A stretch of DNA of 64,000 nt from Phocoena phocoena (GCF_963924675.1 NC_089239.1:31581818-31645817), one strand, 5' to 3'; counted from the stretch's first letter, positions 46,050 to 55,998 are shown. Numbers and translations are program-made. The notes: generated from the letters alone by a model not told the origin.

Positions 46050-47460
46050 CGCATTTTCCAGTTGCTTCACGAATGAAAATAGTGGAACAGAAAAAAAACT
46101 AGGAGTCAATATATAGCAAGTAAGCAAAAAGTACAGAATTTGAAATATCTAATAGCTTTGGGGCTGATAAACTTTTCAAGTCTTGAGAGATTAATAATGG
46201 AAAATAGAGCCTGTTGCGAATTAATCACTAGTCCAAGTGGGGTCCAAGCCAATAATAATTAGATCAGAAATGCCAAAGAATCCTTCTTGAGGTTTAACAG
46301 ATAAACTTTGAGCCCTGTCTGCATAATATGAACAATGTCAAAATATTGTTCATGTTTTATTAATGGGTTTCAAGACATCTACAAATTACTTAAGACTAAG
46401 TTTTTCTGTTGACTTGGGTAACTGATTAAAATTATATATGCTAAATTATATATGCTATCACTTTGGCAAGAAGTGATCTTATATTTGTCTGCTGAACTGG
46501 GCCCTTCTGTTCTGCTAGGAATATAAATCTATTTTACTATATTATGCCCATTGTGTTCTCAATAAGACATCAAATACAATAGATTGGACTCAACCATCTC
46601 TCGAGATTTTTGTTTGTTCTGTTACAAAGGTAGAGATGGATACACATATAGCTGACAGGTTATCTCCCAGGTAGATAAATGTGACTGAGAAGGCTAGAGC
46701 ATGCCCAGCTGTCTCAAACAAGCTCACTGTATTTATATCTGACCTTTAGTTAATGATGTAACCTGCTTCTATATGGTCTGTCAAGCTCAGGATTGAGGAT
46801 TGTTCCTTAAACTGTGCACACCTTTGGTTGCTTCATGCTAGCGAGGTCCATCTGTTGCTGTCATTTCACAGCTATCACAGCTACCTAACTTCACATCAGG
46901 CCCCAGTGCAATCCAGCCAAACTTGGAATGTCCACAAAGTATAGATAGCGTGGCATAATGACAGAATGCAAGCATTTCTGTTTTAAACTCCAGGTCTTTT
47001 CTCAGAGTCAAGACAATTTCCTGTGCTCTTCTTCTTTGTAGTGGCTCAGTCTCTGCTTGTCTTGTTTGCTGTCACCTCCCTCTCTGTTTTGCTTCCGCTT
47101 CTCCAAATGCCTTGCCGTTCCTAAAAGAGCACACAGCCTGCTAAGGTCTTAAGAGTTTTCCAATAACTTATTACATGAAACTGGCAGTCATTTGAAATAA
47201 CAACAATGAATCTGCAATTAGGAAGATTGCAAACCTCTTACAGTCTTCATCCTTGGTCTAAAATGACCAAGTCCCTGCCTAAGTTGCGACCTGAAAACTG
47301 TTAAGATTTCTGTGTTCAGCTTTTACTCCTTTAAGGAGGGCACCTCACTAAACCCTTCCCCACATTCTGACCCAATCAAGGCAAATAATAGTTGCCTTTT
47401 TTTTGCCTCAAGTGGCAATGCTGCCTCTTAAAATTATCTTTCAAGTGTACAACGCGATGA
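46050..47460. other. Intergenic, nothing recognised
   Basis: No gene or confident repeat over 1.4 kb. Confidence 0.45.
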
Positions 47461-47465
47461 TTTTT

Positions 47466-47622
47466 TCTTTCTTTTTTTTAGTTGGAGTATAATTGATTTA
47501 CAATGTTGTGTTAGTTTCAGGTGTACAGCAAAGTGACTCAGTTATATATATATATATATTCTTTTTCAGATTCTTTTCTCTCATAGTTATTACAAAATAT
47601 TGAATATAATTTCCTGTGCAAT
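47466..47622 (-). mobile_element. 5'-truncated L1 3' end with (TA)n
   Basis: TTAGTTGGAGTATAATTGAT, TACAATGTTGTGTTAGTTTC, then a (TA)n expansion at 47,542-47,559 and the ATTGAATATAATTTCCTGTG part of the 3' UTR. Confidence 0.88.
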
Positions 47623-48189
47623 GCCACATTTTTGAAGAAGGATATCCTTGATGTAACTTCTCACTAGAACAAATGTGGTTCCCGCACCAGAAGTCTAATG
47701 TTTATAGTAATTACCTTCTGAGACCTGATTCCTTTCTGTCTTTCAGTTTGCTCAATAAAACTTAGTTTATGTTGATGGAGGTATTTTAATTCTTTTCATT
47801 AGTAATCTGATAGGAAACACCCTGCAAAAATGGTTGGCAACCAAATGACAGTGCCACGAAGCAAATATACAAAAGTGCTAATGTTCTTAATCTTTTCCAA
47901 AATTGCCAAATACTACATATTTCAAAATTCTACTATGAAGCTTTAAAGTTCACTTATCTTATGATGAATTGCATAACATATTTAACTGACTAAATAAGAT
48001 ATCTCTAGAAAATGCCATAGTACATTTTTGGTATCCTTCTTTTCTTAGGTAACTAAATACCTCGGAGTTAGTTGAACTAAGGTCCTTTAGAGGTTAAGTG
48101 AAACTTTAAAAGGCAGATAATTTTATCATATAAAAGCTTTTCCAGAGGGAAAAACTGCACAAGTCATTTTATGAACTTAATATCTTGAT
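47623..48189. other. Intergenic, nothing recognised
   Basis: No gene or confident repeat. Confidence 0.45.
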
Positions 48190-48974
48190 ATTAAATCTAT
48201 ATAAGGACAATACAAACGAAAAAGGAAAATAGTCCACTTCTACACACAGATAAGAAAATACTAAATAAAATATTAGCCAAGTAAACATTGTCTGTTAAGA
48301 ACAATACAGTGAATTTGTAGGAATTATCTCAGGAATGGTACAATGGCTTACCGATCAAAGCTTTATCAATGTAATTCATCATGACAGTGGACTAAAAAAA
48401 AAATTTACCACCTCAGTAGATACAGAAAAAGCATTTCATAAATTTTACACTTATTTAATGAGAAAACAAAAGAAACTAAGAAAACGGGGAGCAAATATGA
48501 TGTCTTTAACTTAATAAAAGTCTTCATTGAAAAGACTCAGCTAGACAGTGTTTATCGAAGAAATTTTGAACTCAACAAAGCAAGGATATATTTTATCACC
48601 ACTGCTATTCAGTATAGTACTGAAGGCTCTAACCAACACAATGGGATGAGGAAAATAATTAGCAATGATAAGACTTGGAAAGGAAGACATAAAACTGTCA
48701 TTATTTGTAAATGATAAGATTATGTAGAAACCCCAACAGAATGAACAAATTAGTGCATCTAATGAAAGAGTTAAGTGAAATTGCCAGATACAAGGTAAAC
48801 TTTAAAGATTAACAGCGTTTTTCGACACCACTGGTCTCAAAATATTGGTTCCTCTAAAATTTGATAAATGAACTTTAAAAAACGTATCATTCTTATCTTC
48901 AAAAAGCAAACCAACTCATTTTATGAGCCCAGTATGATCCCAGTGTTTATTTATAACCTGCAATTATGTACTTT

Positions 48975-49225
48975 ACAAACAACGTAGTGTAGAGATTGAC
49001 AGCAAGATTGCCTTGGGTTCAAATCTTGGTTCAGTCATTTACACCTGTGTGAACTTAGACAAGTTACATAACCACTCTCTGCCTCATTTTTCTTGCCTAT
49101 AAAATGAGAAGAAAAAAAATTACCACTTAGGATATTGTGAGGATTAAGTGAATTAATACTTGGAAAGCATTTGAATAGCACAAAGTTGGTGTCTCATAAA
49201 AATTAGCTATTATTATTATTATAAT
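48975..49225 (+). mobile_element. MIR
   Basis: Good MIR match: GTAGTGTAGAGATTGACAGC, TTGGGTTCAAATCTTGGTTC, GTGAACTTAGACAAGTTACA, GATATTGTGAGGATTAAGTG in order. Confidence 0.85.
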
Positions 49226-49236
49226 TATTATTATAG
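49208..49236 (+). repeat. (TTA)n simple repeat
   Basis: TATTATTATTATAATTATTATTATA, the expanded A/T end of the MIR. Confidence 0.8.
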
Positions 49237-49890
49237 AACTAATGTATTAATACATTAGGTACTATTTGCCTAAAAATTAAAATGTTAAAATAAAAAATAA
49301 GTATTTATGGAAGCGCTAATATTTTCTTCTCTTCCTCAATCGGGTATACTTTACACTGGGGTCCAGCACCTTACATAGTAAAAACCAACTAAAAATATAA
49401 GAGAAGATAATATGCCACTCAAAACATCAACCCAAACTATGAAATCCTAGGAATTAGACCAACGAAGAAAACACAACATCTTCACAGAGACATTTATAAG
49501 ATTTCTAAAGTTAATCAAATGAGACCTTAATAAAAGAAGGCATGTTAACATTGTAAAGCTATTAACGGTTTCCCATTTATCTATAAACTAAATGTATATA
49601 TATAATCAGTATCTCAGAATTTGCAAGAGAACATGAAACTGATTTTAAATATAATGAAGTTTACACATTCATACAAAAGCTAATATAATTTTGAGAAGGA
49701 AGACTAAAAGTGGAAACTCATGAAATATTCAGACACATCATAATATCACAGGACTAAAAATAGTGTTGAATTGGTACCCGAACAGATAGATCAATGAAAC
49801 AGAATAGGAAGGCCAAACAGACTTATGTACAAAGGATAACTGCATGTAACAATGATGGCATCATAGATAAAGGGCCTAAATGTAAACGTA

Positions 49891-50399
49891 AATGTTTTGG
49901 TCAAATTTCCCGAGGGTAAGTTGCACAAGGAACCGTCCCGAGGTCTCAGTGGCTTCCAACCAGAGTCATTTTATTTCTCCCTCACAAGTTTATGATCAAA
50001 GAACTTGCATTCAGTCAGCCAAAGGTAGTCCAGTGGCCTGTCCTGCCAATGCTGTGGTGAAGTCTATTCCTTTATAGGGACACGTGGTAGGAACGGGTTA
50101 ATAATAGTGATATGAAGAAGTGAGTGGTAATTAGGAATAATAATCTATCATAATAAAACTATAAACAAAGTTAATAGAAAAATGTAGGAAGGTATTTTTA
50201 TGACATTAAAATACCTTGGACTAGAGAGGGGAAGCATAAATTGTAACGTAAAATACTGATAAATTCGAATAAGTCAAAAGTAAAACTCTCAAGTTTTAGA
50301 GAAAGTTAGCTGATGTATGATGGACTGGGAAAGGAAGTTAGCATTATACAGACATTATTTCCTGGACTATAATAAGAACTCGCACATACCAAAAAAAAA
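49891..50399. other. Intergenic, nothing recognised
   Basis: No gene or confident repeat. Confidence 0.45.
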
Positions 50400-50500
50400 C
50401 TATAGGTTTCAGGAGAGTAGAATTTTTTTCCCTGCCTCAATCACTGTTGTGTCTCCAGTGCTCAGATAAGTGCCTGGCAATGTTGACACCTGCTTACTGT
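50400..50500 (+). mobile_element. L2 3' end fragment
   Basis: TCACTGTTGTGTCTCCAGTG followed by CTCAGATAAGTGCCTGGCA, the L2 'TATCCCCAGTGCCTAG...GTGCCTGGCA' motif set. Confidence 0.6.
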
Positions 50501-50544
50501 TTATTCTGCATCAAGATTCACTTCCCATCTGTCCTGTTCTCCGA

Positions 50545-51000
50545 GACAGATACATTAATTTCCTACTGCTGCTCTAAGTAGTTCATGTTTAGCAGCTTAC
50601 AATAACACAAATTTATTCTCTAACTTTTCTGAAGGGCAAAAGTCCCACAGCAGTCTTACGGGCCTGGAGTCAAGGTGTCAACAGGGCTGCTCCTTTTGGA
50701 GGTTGCCTGCGTTCCTTGTTCCCTCCTCCGTCTTCAAAAGCATCATTCATCTCCTTCACTGACTGGGTCTGTCCTCACATTACCTTTTCTGTCTTTGACC
50801 CTCGTGCCCCCTCTTATCAGACCCTTGTGATTACACTGGGTGCACTCAGAGAACTCAGGATCATCTCCTCATTTCACAATCCTTAATTTGATCACATCTG
50901 TCCAATCCCTTTTGCCATTTAAGGAAACGTGTTCACAAATTCCACGGATTAGGTCATGAACATGTTAGGGTTGGGGGGAGCCTTATTCAGCCTGCCGCAC
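50545..51000 (-). mobile_element. MLT1-type MaLR LTR, reverse
   Basis: Complement of an MLT1-like LTR: TTTCCTACTGCTGCTCTAAG, AATTTATTCTCTAACTTTTC, TTTGATCACATCTGTCCAAT, GATTAGGTCATGAACATGTT. MaLRs are old ERVL-related elements. Solo LTR; no internal part seen. Confidence 0.7.
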
Positions 51001-51179
51001 CAGGCTTTCTCAACCTTGGTACTGGTAGCACTTTCTCGACTGGGTAATTAACGATCTGCTGTGGTGGCTTGTCCTGCGCGTTGTTAGATATTTAGTAGCA
51101 TCCCTGCCCTCGACCCATGAGATGCCAGTAGTACCTCTCCCCCTAGTTGTGACCAAATGTCACCGGTTGAGACCCACTG
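51001..51179 (-). mobile_element. MER20 (hAT-Charlie) DNA transposon
   Basis: Near full length. CAGGCTTTCTCAACCTTGGT at the left and CACCGGTTGAGACCCACTG at the right, with TAGTAGCATCCCTGCCCTCG and GAGATGCCAGTAGTACCTC inside, all in MER20 order (reverse). Confidence 0.85.
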
Positions 51180-51199
51180 CTTCACACCATTCTGGGGAT

Positions 51200-51735
51200 C
51201 ATTTAGTAAAGCTAAGCATGTCCATCTCCTGCATAGAATTCTCTATTTGTTCCCTTATTACTTTCAACAGAATACCCATACTTCTTAGCATACCATTCAG
51301 GTTTTCCATCATCTGGCTTTGCTGACTTCTCTCGGCCCCATCTGCCCTCACTCCCTATCCTCTTGTCCTCCAGATATTCTTGTGGTCCCCCCAAATATGA
51401 GGTTCTCTCACACCTCCTGGCGTTGTAAAATATGTTTCCCCTTATTTGCCTAAAAATCCCCTTCTCCTATCCTTTATGCAACAAACTTTTATTTATGTCT
51501 CCTCAAAATTTAGCGGAGGTGTCGGAAAACCGAGGTCTCCTCCCTGTGTCTGCCGGGGGCACCCTGAGGTTACCTGTCAGCACGCTGGTGTTTATTTCCT
51601 CTTCTCGCTGCACTAGTTGGTGAGCTGTTTAGATCTCTGACTTATATCTGTATCCATGGATCTAGCACTCTTCCTGCAACAAATTAGGTGCCCAACAATT
51701 GCACTGCTTTTTGAATGAATGAATAAATGGCGGAT
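51200..51735 (+). mobile_element. L2 LINE, 3' part
   Basis: AGCATACCATTCAGGTTTTC, TCTCTCGGCCCCATCTGCCC, TTGGTGAGCTGTTTAGATCT, then TTTTGAATGAATGAATAAATGG, the typical L2 3' end. Confidence 0.8.
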
Positions 51736-52315
51736 TTCATGCCTCAACTTGAATACGCTCTCCAGTGCCTGAGACCGATGAAGAATATTGCTCCAAGATA
51801 TTGACAAAAAAATAACCTGCTTTTCTATTTCAAAATAGAAAATGAATTAATTCTCCTGTCCTCTCTTATGGAGAGAACCCCTCACAAAGAGATTATCTGG
51901 GTTTTTTTAATGAGTGTTTAATAACTATTTAGTTATTATTTTCCCCCAAATTAAGTTCATGCGCAGAAACTACCTTTGCTTACTAAATATGCTTAAATTA
52001 AGAGATAAATCAGAAAAAAATCCCTTCCATGGAGAATCTGGCAAAACCAAAGCACCCAGTCCTAGGTTTCACATCACTGTGAAAAGGCTAGGTATGTCAG
52101 GGTGGTTTCGTGAGTTACCCAGAAGCCCATGGTTGATTCTGCAATATTAGATTTTGACTCTGCAAGCAGAAAACTGTCACCTGGCACTTCCAGCCTTCGT
52201 AATGGAACAAAATCCACTGCTTTGCAAAGTCCCAGCGTTTGGTGTATGCTTCAGACAATGAAAGCGTCAAAAATGGGTTCTGCTGCTGTGCATATTCTTC
52301 TTGTAATCTAACGTT
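51736..52315. other. Intergenic, nothing recognised
   Basis: No gene or confident repeat. Confidence 0.45.
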
Positions 52316-52328
52316 AAGAGTTTCTCTT
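52316..52328 (+). repeat. Target-site duplication of head-only SINE, left copy
   Basis: AAGAGTTTCTCTT, repeated exactly at 52,436-52,448. Confidence 0.9.
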
Positions 52329-52435
52329 GGGCTTCCCTGGTGGCGCAGTGGTTGGGAGTCCGCCTGCCGATGCAGGGGACGCGGGTTCGTGTCCCGGTCC
52401 GGGAGGATCCCACATGCCGCAGAGCGGCAAAAAAA
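52329..52435 (+). mobile_element. Head-only CHR-type SINE (tRNA part plus A-tail)
   Basis: Only the first 100 bases of the SINE are present: GGGCTTCCCTGGTGGCGCAG, the B-box region GGTTCGTGTCC, ending AGAGCGGC, then an A-tail of about 7-8. A perfect 13-bp duplication follows. It is therefore a complete insertion of a short RNA and not a deleted full SINE. Confidence 0.93.
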
Positions 52436-52448
52436 AAGAGTTTCTCTT

Positions 52449-52859
52449 AATGGGTATAAACTGGAGACTCTAGTAAATACCACTGAAAACACCTGCACGT
52501 AATGTTCACTAATGACCTCTATTCAGAGCTAAAAGTAAGAGGGTGTTCAGAGAGGATGGATGTTATCTCTCTACCTGTTAAATATATTCAAGTTATTTAT
52601 GTAAAACACAGAAATTAACGAAATTTCCCCCGTGCTACATTTTTATCATTCCAACTAAAAATCTGCACACAGACCTTGTAAGGAGAAGGGTAAAAACAAA
52701 GTTTCATTATCCAGAATATGTTAAAACTAAATATGCTAAAGGAAGGTTTTGAGATTGCCTTTAATCCCCATATAAGACTGACTAAAAGGTGCTTTTCCTC
52801 TAAACCACCACTTCATAAGTTGTTCCTAAAAATATTTGATCGAGGGCTAGTGTCATGGA
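52449..52859. other. Intergenic, nothing recognised
   Basis: No gene or confident repeat. Confidence 0.45.
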
Positions 52860-53015
52860 AGTGATGTGGGTGAAAGCATTTGGCTAAGACCTTGGCTTGC
52901 CTGGTTGAATCCCAACTCTGTGACCTTGAGCATGTTACCTAACCTCTCCATGCCCCTCTCCGTTCCTTCATTTGTAAAGTGTACCTGGAAGGTTTCTTAG
53001 AGGGTATGCATTCAA
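52860..53015 (+). mobile_element. MIR fragment
   Basis: CTTGCCTGGTTGAATCCCAA, TCTGTGACCTTGAGCATGTT, CCTTCATTTGTAAAGTG: MIR B box, core, tail. Confidence 0.8.
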
Positions 53016-53695
53016 TTAGGACTTAAAAATTGGGAGAATTTCAGTAAACTGGGATGAAGACAAGGATACAAAAAGGTGAGAGTAACAGCATGAGCAAAGA
53101 AACAGAAAGTGCAGAGCATGTTCTGGGCAGAGCAAATCGAATTTATCTTAATTCCTTGAATGTGTAGTGTGTGTTTTCAAAGTGCTTTCATATATGTTAT
53201 GCTATTTGGGAATTAAAACAAAAAAATCATGTGGAGGTTTATAAGAAACGTATATTTTATTTTACATAAGAAAAAAGTGTGTTTTAGAGAAAATGAATGA
53301 CTTTTATAAAGTCATCAAGTAATAAATAATGCTTAAGAAGAAATAGAGTCTATACCAGGGAAGGTTTGCTTGCAATGGTGAGATGACTGTTTATAAACAC
53401 TGCAGATGCAGAGTGCATGCGATTTCACTCTTAATTGCATGTAAGGAAGGATAAAAAAGAGAAGTATCCAAAGACTCAGAGTCTCGTCACAGATCAACAA
53501 AATCTGGCTTGGCCTTGCAGGGGCACATCAATGACGTCTCTCAGTGTCTTCAGCGTCACTCCCCAGCTCTTACTCAGCTCTCTGGAGAATGGTAAACCTA
53601 ATTCAAGTTAAAGATTTTACTTGATCCAAATGTGCCCCAGTACACAGCAGCTAAAGAGAGTAAGTTCATGATGAATCAGTCAGATGAATGAAGAT
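53016..53695. other. Intergenic, weak old-repeat words
   Basis: AGTAACAGCATGAGCAAAG near 53,085 resembles an old LINE/MER motif, and 53,160-53,350 resembles a reverse MIR. Neither is firm. No gene. Confidence 0.35.
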
Positions 53696-53699
53696 TGTG

Positions 53700-54165
53700 A
53701 TGGCGTTAAAATATGTTCACAAGGTATTTGGTACTCCTCCCTTCCAGGCATAAAGCTTAATTCCCCTCCTTTACCCGTTGTGGGCTTTACCGAATGACTG
53801 GATTCTAATGAACTGAAGGAGTGAAGGTGTGGGTGTGCCACTTCAGAGACTAGGTAGTAAAGGCCATTACAGTACAGCTTCCTCCTTGCCTTCCGGCTTG
53901 GATCACACACGGTGGGGATGTCACCTGCCATGTCAGGAAAACAGCCAAGCAAGCCTATGGAGAGACCCATAAAATGAGAAACCAAAGCCTTCTGCCAACA
54001 GCTATGCAAGAGAGCCATCTCAGAAGTGGATCTCCCAGCTACAATCAAACCTTTAGATGACTGCAGCCCTGGCCAATGTCTTGGCTGTAATTGCTTGACA
54101 AGCACTGAGCCAGCACCACTGAGCCAGACCCCTGCCAACTTTTTGACCTGCAGAAACTTTGAAAT
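53700..54165 (+). mobile_element. Old LTR-like repeat, unnamed
   Basis: Known-looking order of words: ACCGAATGACTGGATTCTAA, AGCAAGCCTATGGAGAGACC, TCTGCCAACAGCTATGCAAG, TTTAGATGACTGCAGCCCTG, and an end GAAACTTTGAAATAACAAAT like an LTR poly-A region. The 152-codon antisense ORF across it is a shadow. Confidence 0.55.
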
Positions 54166-54347
54166 AACAAATGGGACAATTTGTTAGATAGCAAAAAATA
54201 ATGAATAAAAAGGTAAACGTGAATAAGGTGTATGAGAATTGTTTTCCATCAAAGGGCAGAGATTACGACTGAGTCTGGGTTGTAGGGAATAGGATTCTTG
54301 ATTATTTAGTAACTTGACCTAAAGAGTAAACAACAATTAAACAAGAA

Positions 54348-54653
54348 GGGCTTCCCTGGTGGTGCAGTGGTTAAGAATCCGTCTGCCCATGCAGAGGAAA
54401 CGGGTTCGAGCCCTGGTCTGGGAAGATCCCACATGCCTTGGAGCAACTAAGCCCATGGGCCACAACTACTGAGGCTGCGCTCTAGAGCCCGCGAGCCACA
54501 ACTGCTGAAGCCCATGTGCCTAGAGTCCTTGCTCTGCAACAAGAAAGCCACTGCAGCGAGAAACCTGAACACCTCACTGCAACTAGAGAAAGCCCACATG
54601 CAGCAATGAAGACCCAACACAGCCAAAAATAAATAAATTTATTTAAAAAAAAA
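54348..54653 (+). mobile_element. CHR-type SINE, long form
   Basis: GGGCTTCCCTGGTGGTGCAG, B box GGTTCGAGCCC, tail AGACCCAACACAGCCA and (AAAT)n. Duplication AATTAAACAAGAAG / AATTAAGCAAGGAAG (54,335-54,347; 54,654-54,668), imperfect. Confidence 0.94.
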
Positions 54654-54668
54654 AATTAAGCAAGGAAG

Positions 54669-55389
54669 TACAAAGAATTCTGAACCTGATCCAGCGAACT
54701 TTTGACCACTAATCTCTCCCTACAGAAAGACTTACTACTTTTCAAATTTTTGAATTCAAGTCTTTAGTAATATATTCTAATTCAAGTCTCTACTACATAT
54801 ATTTTTCTGGTTTAACAACAGCAGTGGTATGCTTATTAAATCACTTATAAATTGACACTGTGTTCTAATGTGCTGTGTTTTAATTTTCAAAAATGATTCG
54901 ATTTTTTCATTTTTTAAAAAAATTGTATGCAGTCCTTATCTTTATGTATTTACATGCACACATCCTTGTGTAAATTTGAAAAGCTATGCATTGCCCTCTG
55001 ATTTATATAGAGCCCTGACTTTTACAAAGCAATTTCAAACAGCATTCATCCCAAAATAGAATTGTTGCATGAATTTGGGTAGGGTCTCGCTATATTTTAA
55101 TATACACACTAAAATATATTTGGCATATAAGGCCACGTTTTCTAAGACATGCTAAACCTATAAGAGAAAAAGCAAAAGCTGCTTGCTCTAAAACCCTCCC
55201 CTGACTCCCTCTGCGCCCACCCACGTCCAAAGAGGGCAAGCAAAGGCCTGCCAGGCAACCTCGGATTTTAGGACAGAATAAGAGGATAAGGTACAAAATG
55301 TGGGTGTACAGAGCAGCTCAGAGACAAAGGCAAAACCTCACAGCAAAGAACAAGTTGGAGCTTCTGAGGTTCCAACTGCCTCCGCTTTT
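54669..55389. other. Intergenic, upstream flank of NEIL3
   Basis: AT-rich to about 55,140, then more balanced toward the CpG island. No gene or repeat named. Confidence 0.45.
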
Positions 55390-55482
55390 ACGACTCAGCC
55401 CCGGTGGGTGGCAGATGGGCTCAGCCAGCGCTCACGTTTCGTTCCCTGAAACCCCGCGTCCGGGCCCGGGGCGCTGAGCCAC

Positions 55483-55494
55483 TGCGCCTGCGCC
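55483..55494 (+). promoter_or_regulatory. NRF1-like site
   Basis: TGCGCCTGCGCC resembles the NRF1 consensus (YGCGCAYGCGC). NRF1 sites are common in housekeeping CpG-island promoters. Confidence 0.45.
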
Positions 55495-55514
55495 CGGGAG
55501 CCCTGCCCGCGGAC

Positions 55515-55540
55515 GGGGGCGGGGCTTCCGGGGCGGGGCC
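55515..55540 (+). promoter_or_regulatory. Two GC boxes (Sp1-type)
   Basis: GGGGGCGGGG at 55,515-55,524 and GGGGCGGGGCC at 55,530-55,540, 120-150 bp upstream of the start codon. Standard SP/KLF-type sites. Confidence 0.75.
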
Positions 55541-55544
55541 GGGC

Positions 55545-55560
55545 GCGCGGGAGATTTGAA
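55545..55560 (+). promoter_or_regulatory. CDE/CHR cell-cycle element
   Basis: GCGCGG (CDE, 55,545-55,550), a 4-base spacer GAGA, then TTTGAA (CHR, 55,555-55,560). This is the classic CDE-N4-CHR spacing seen in late cell-cycle genes such as CDK1, bound by the MuvB/DREAM complex (with E2F4-p107/p130 at the CDE in G0/G1). It lies 101-116 bp upstream of the start codon, a usual place near the transcription start. It fits the cell-cycle-linked expression of NEIL3 in proliferating cells. Binding is inferred from sequence. Confidence 0.7.
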
Positions 55561-55660
55561 TCTCCTCGGGGCCGAGGTACGTGCTCGCGCAGACGTGAGG
55601 TTGCGCGGCAGTTTTCTCAGCGGGGCCTGCAGCATAGTGGGACACAGGGCGGCCCGGGAA

Positions 55661-55816
55661 ATGGTGGAAGGACCGGGCTGTACTCTCAATGGAGAGAAGA
55701 TTCGGGTGCGAGTGCGCCCGGGCCAGGCGGTGACGGACATGCGGGGCCGAGCGCTGCAGAGCCCAGGGGGGCCCGGCTCGCCGCCCTCGGCCTCTGGGGC
55801 TGCGGGCTCCTCACAG
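55661..55816 (+). CDS. NEIL3: NEIL3, coding exon 1 (partial gene)
   Basis: NEIL3 is a nuclear Fpg/Nei-family DNA glycosylase. It removes oxidised bases, prefers single-stranded DNA, and unhooks interstrand crosslinks at stalled forks. This exon encodes 52 residues starting MVEGPGCTLNGEKIR, identical over this stretch to the mammalian NEIL3 N-terminus as I know it. Val2, exposed after Met removal, is the catalytic amine (Fpg/Nei relatives have Pro), and Glu3 is the conserved catalytic acid. The ATG has a good Kozak context (G at -3, G at +4) and is chosen by homology, although the frame is open upstream. The exon ends CACAG|GTAAGC in phase 0 after 52 codons, the same length as I recall for human exon 1. 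The last 17 or so residues (Gly/Ser/Pro-rich) differ from human, but this part is variable in the family. Lys81, the H2TH, the zinc finger, the NZF and the two GRF domains are in later exons outside the window. Confidence 0.93.
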
Positions 55817-55822
55817 GTAAGC
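55817..55822 (+). other. NEIL3: Splice donor of NEIL3 exon 1
   Basis: CAG|GTAAGC, a near-consensus 5' splice site. The open frame would read on to a TAA at 55,865 if unspliced. Confidence 0.85.
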
Positions 55823-55955
55823 CGCTCCTATGTCTTGCGAGGGGACAAGCAAGGCGACGTGGAATAAAAACCCCATCGGGTTTCCAGGGTCCAAAGAGTC
55901 ATCTCTTTGTTCTGGCTCAGGCTCCCTGGGGCCCGGCGTTTCCGAAAGCTGACCT

Positions 55956-55963
55956 TGACGTCA
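55956..55963 (+). promoter_or_regulatory. Consensus CRE (TGACGTCA)
   Basis: A perfect 8-base CREB/ATF palindrome in intron 1, 140 bp after the donor, inside the CpG island. An NRF1-like TGCGCCTGCGCA follows at 55,987-55,998. Confidence 0.65.
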
Positions 55964-55986
55964 CCGGAGGGAGAAGGCCGTGCTAT

Positions 55987-55998
55987 TGCGCCTGCGCA
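55987..55998 (+). promoter_or_regulatory. Second NRF1-like site
   Basis: TGCGCCTGCGCA, close to NRF1 consensus. Downstream of exon 1. Confidence 0.45.

Larger units (their letters stand above)
48190..49890 (+). mobile_element. Old L1 (L1M-type) ORF2, split by a MIR-bearing segment
   Basis: Forward degenerate L1: GGAATTATCTCAGGAATGGT, CAGTAGATACAGAAAAAGCA (RT core region), CTGCTATTCAGTATAGTACT, TCATTATTTGTAAATGATAA (position of the RT active site, now VND-like), then after a break GAAATCCTAGGAATTAGACC and AGATCAATGAAACAGAATAG up to about 49,890. The 48,835-49,330 middle part does not match L1 and contains a MIR. Confidence 0.75.

Noticed and set aside
49892..50077. 61-codon ORF after the old L1
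   Set aside because: No recognised family or supporting signal.
53680..54138. 152-codon minus-strand ORF
   Set aside because: It is antisense to an old LTR-like repeat and matches no family I know.
55432..55740. 102-codon minus-strand ORF over the NEIL3 promoter
   Set aside because: Arg/Pro-rich frame produced by GC-rich DNA antisense to exon 1. No evidence of a divergent protein gene.
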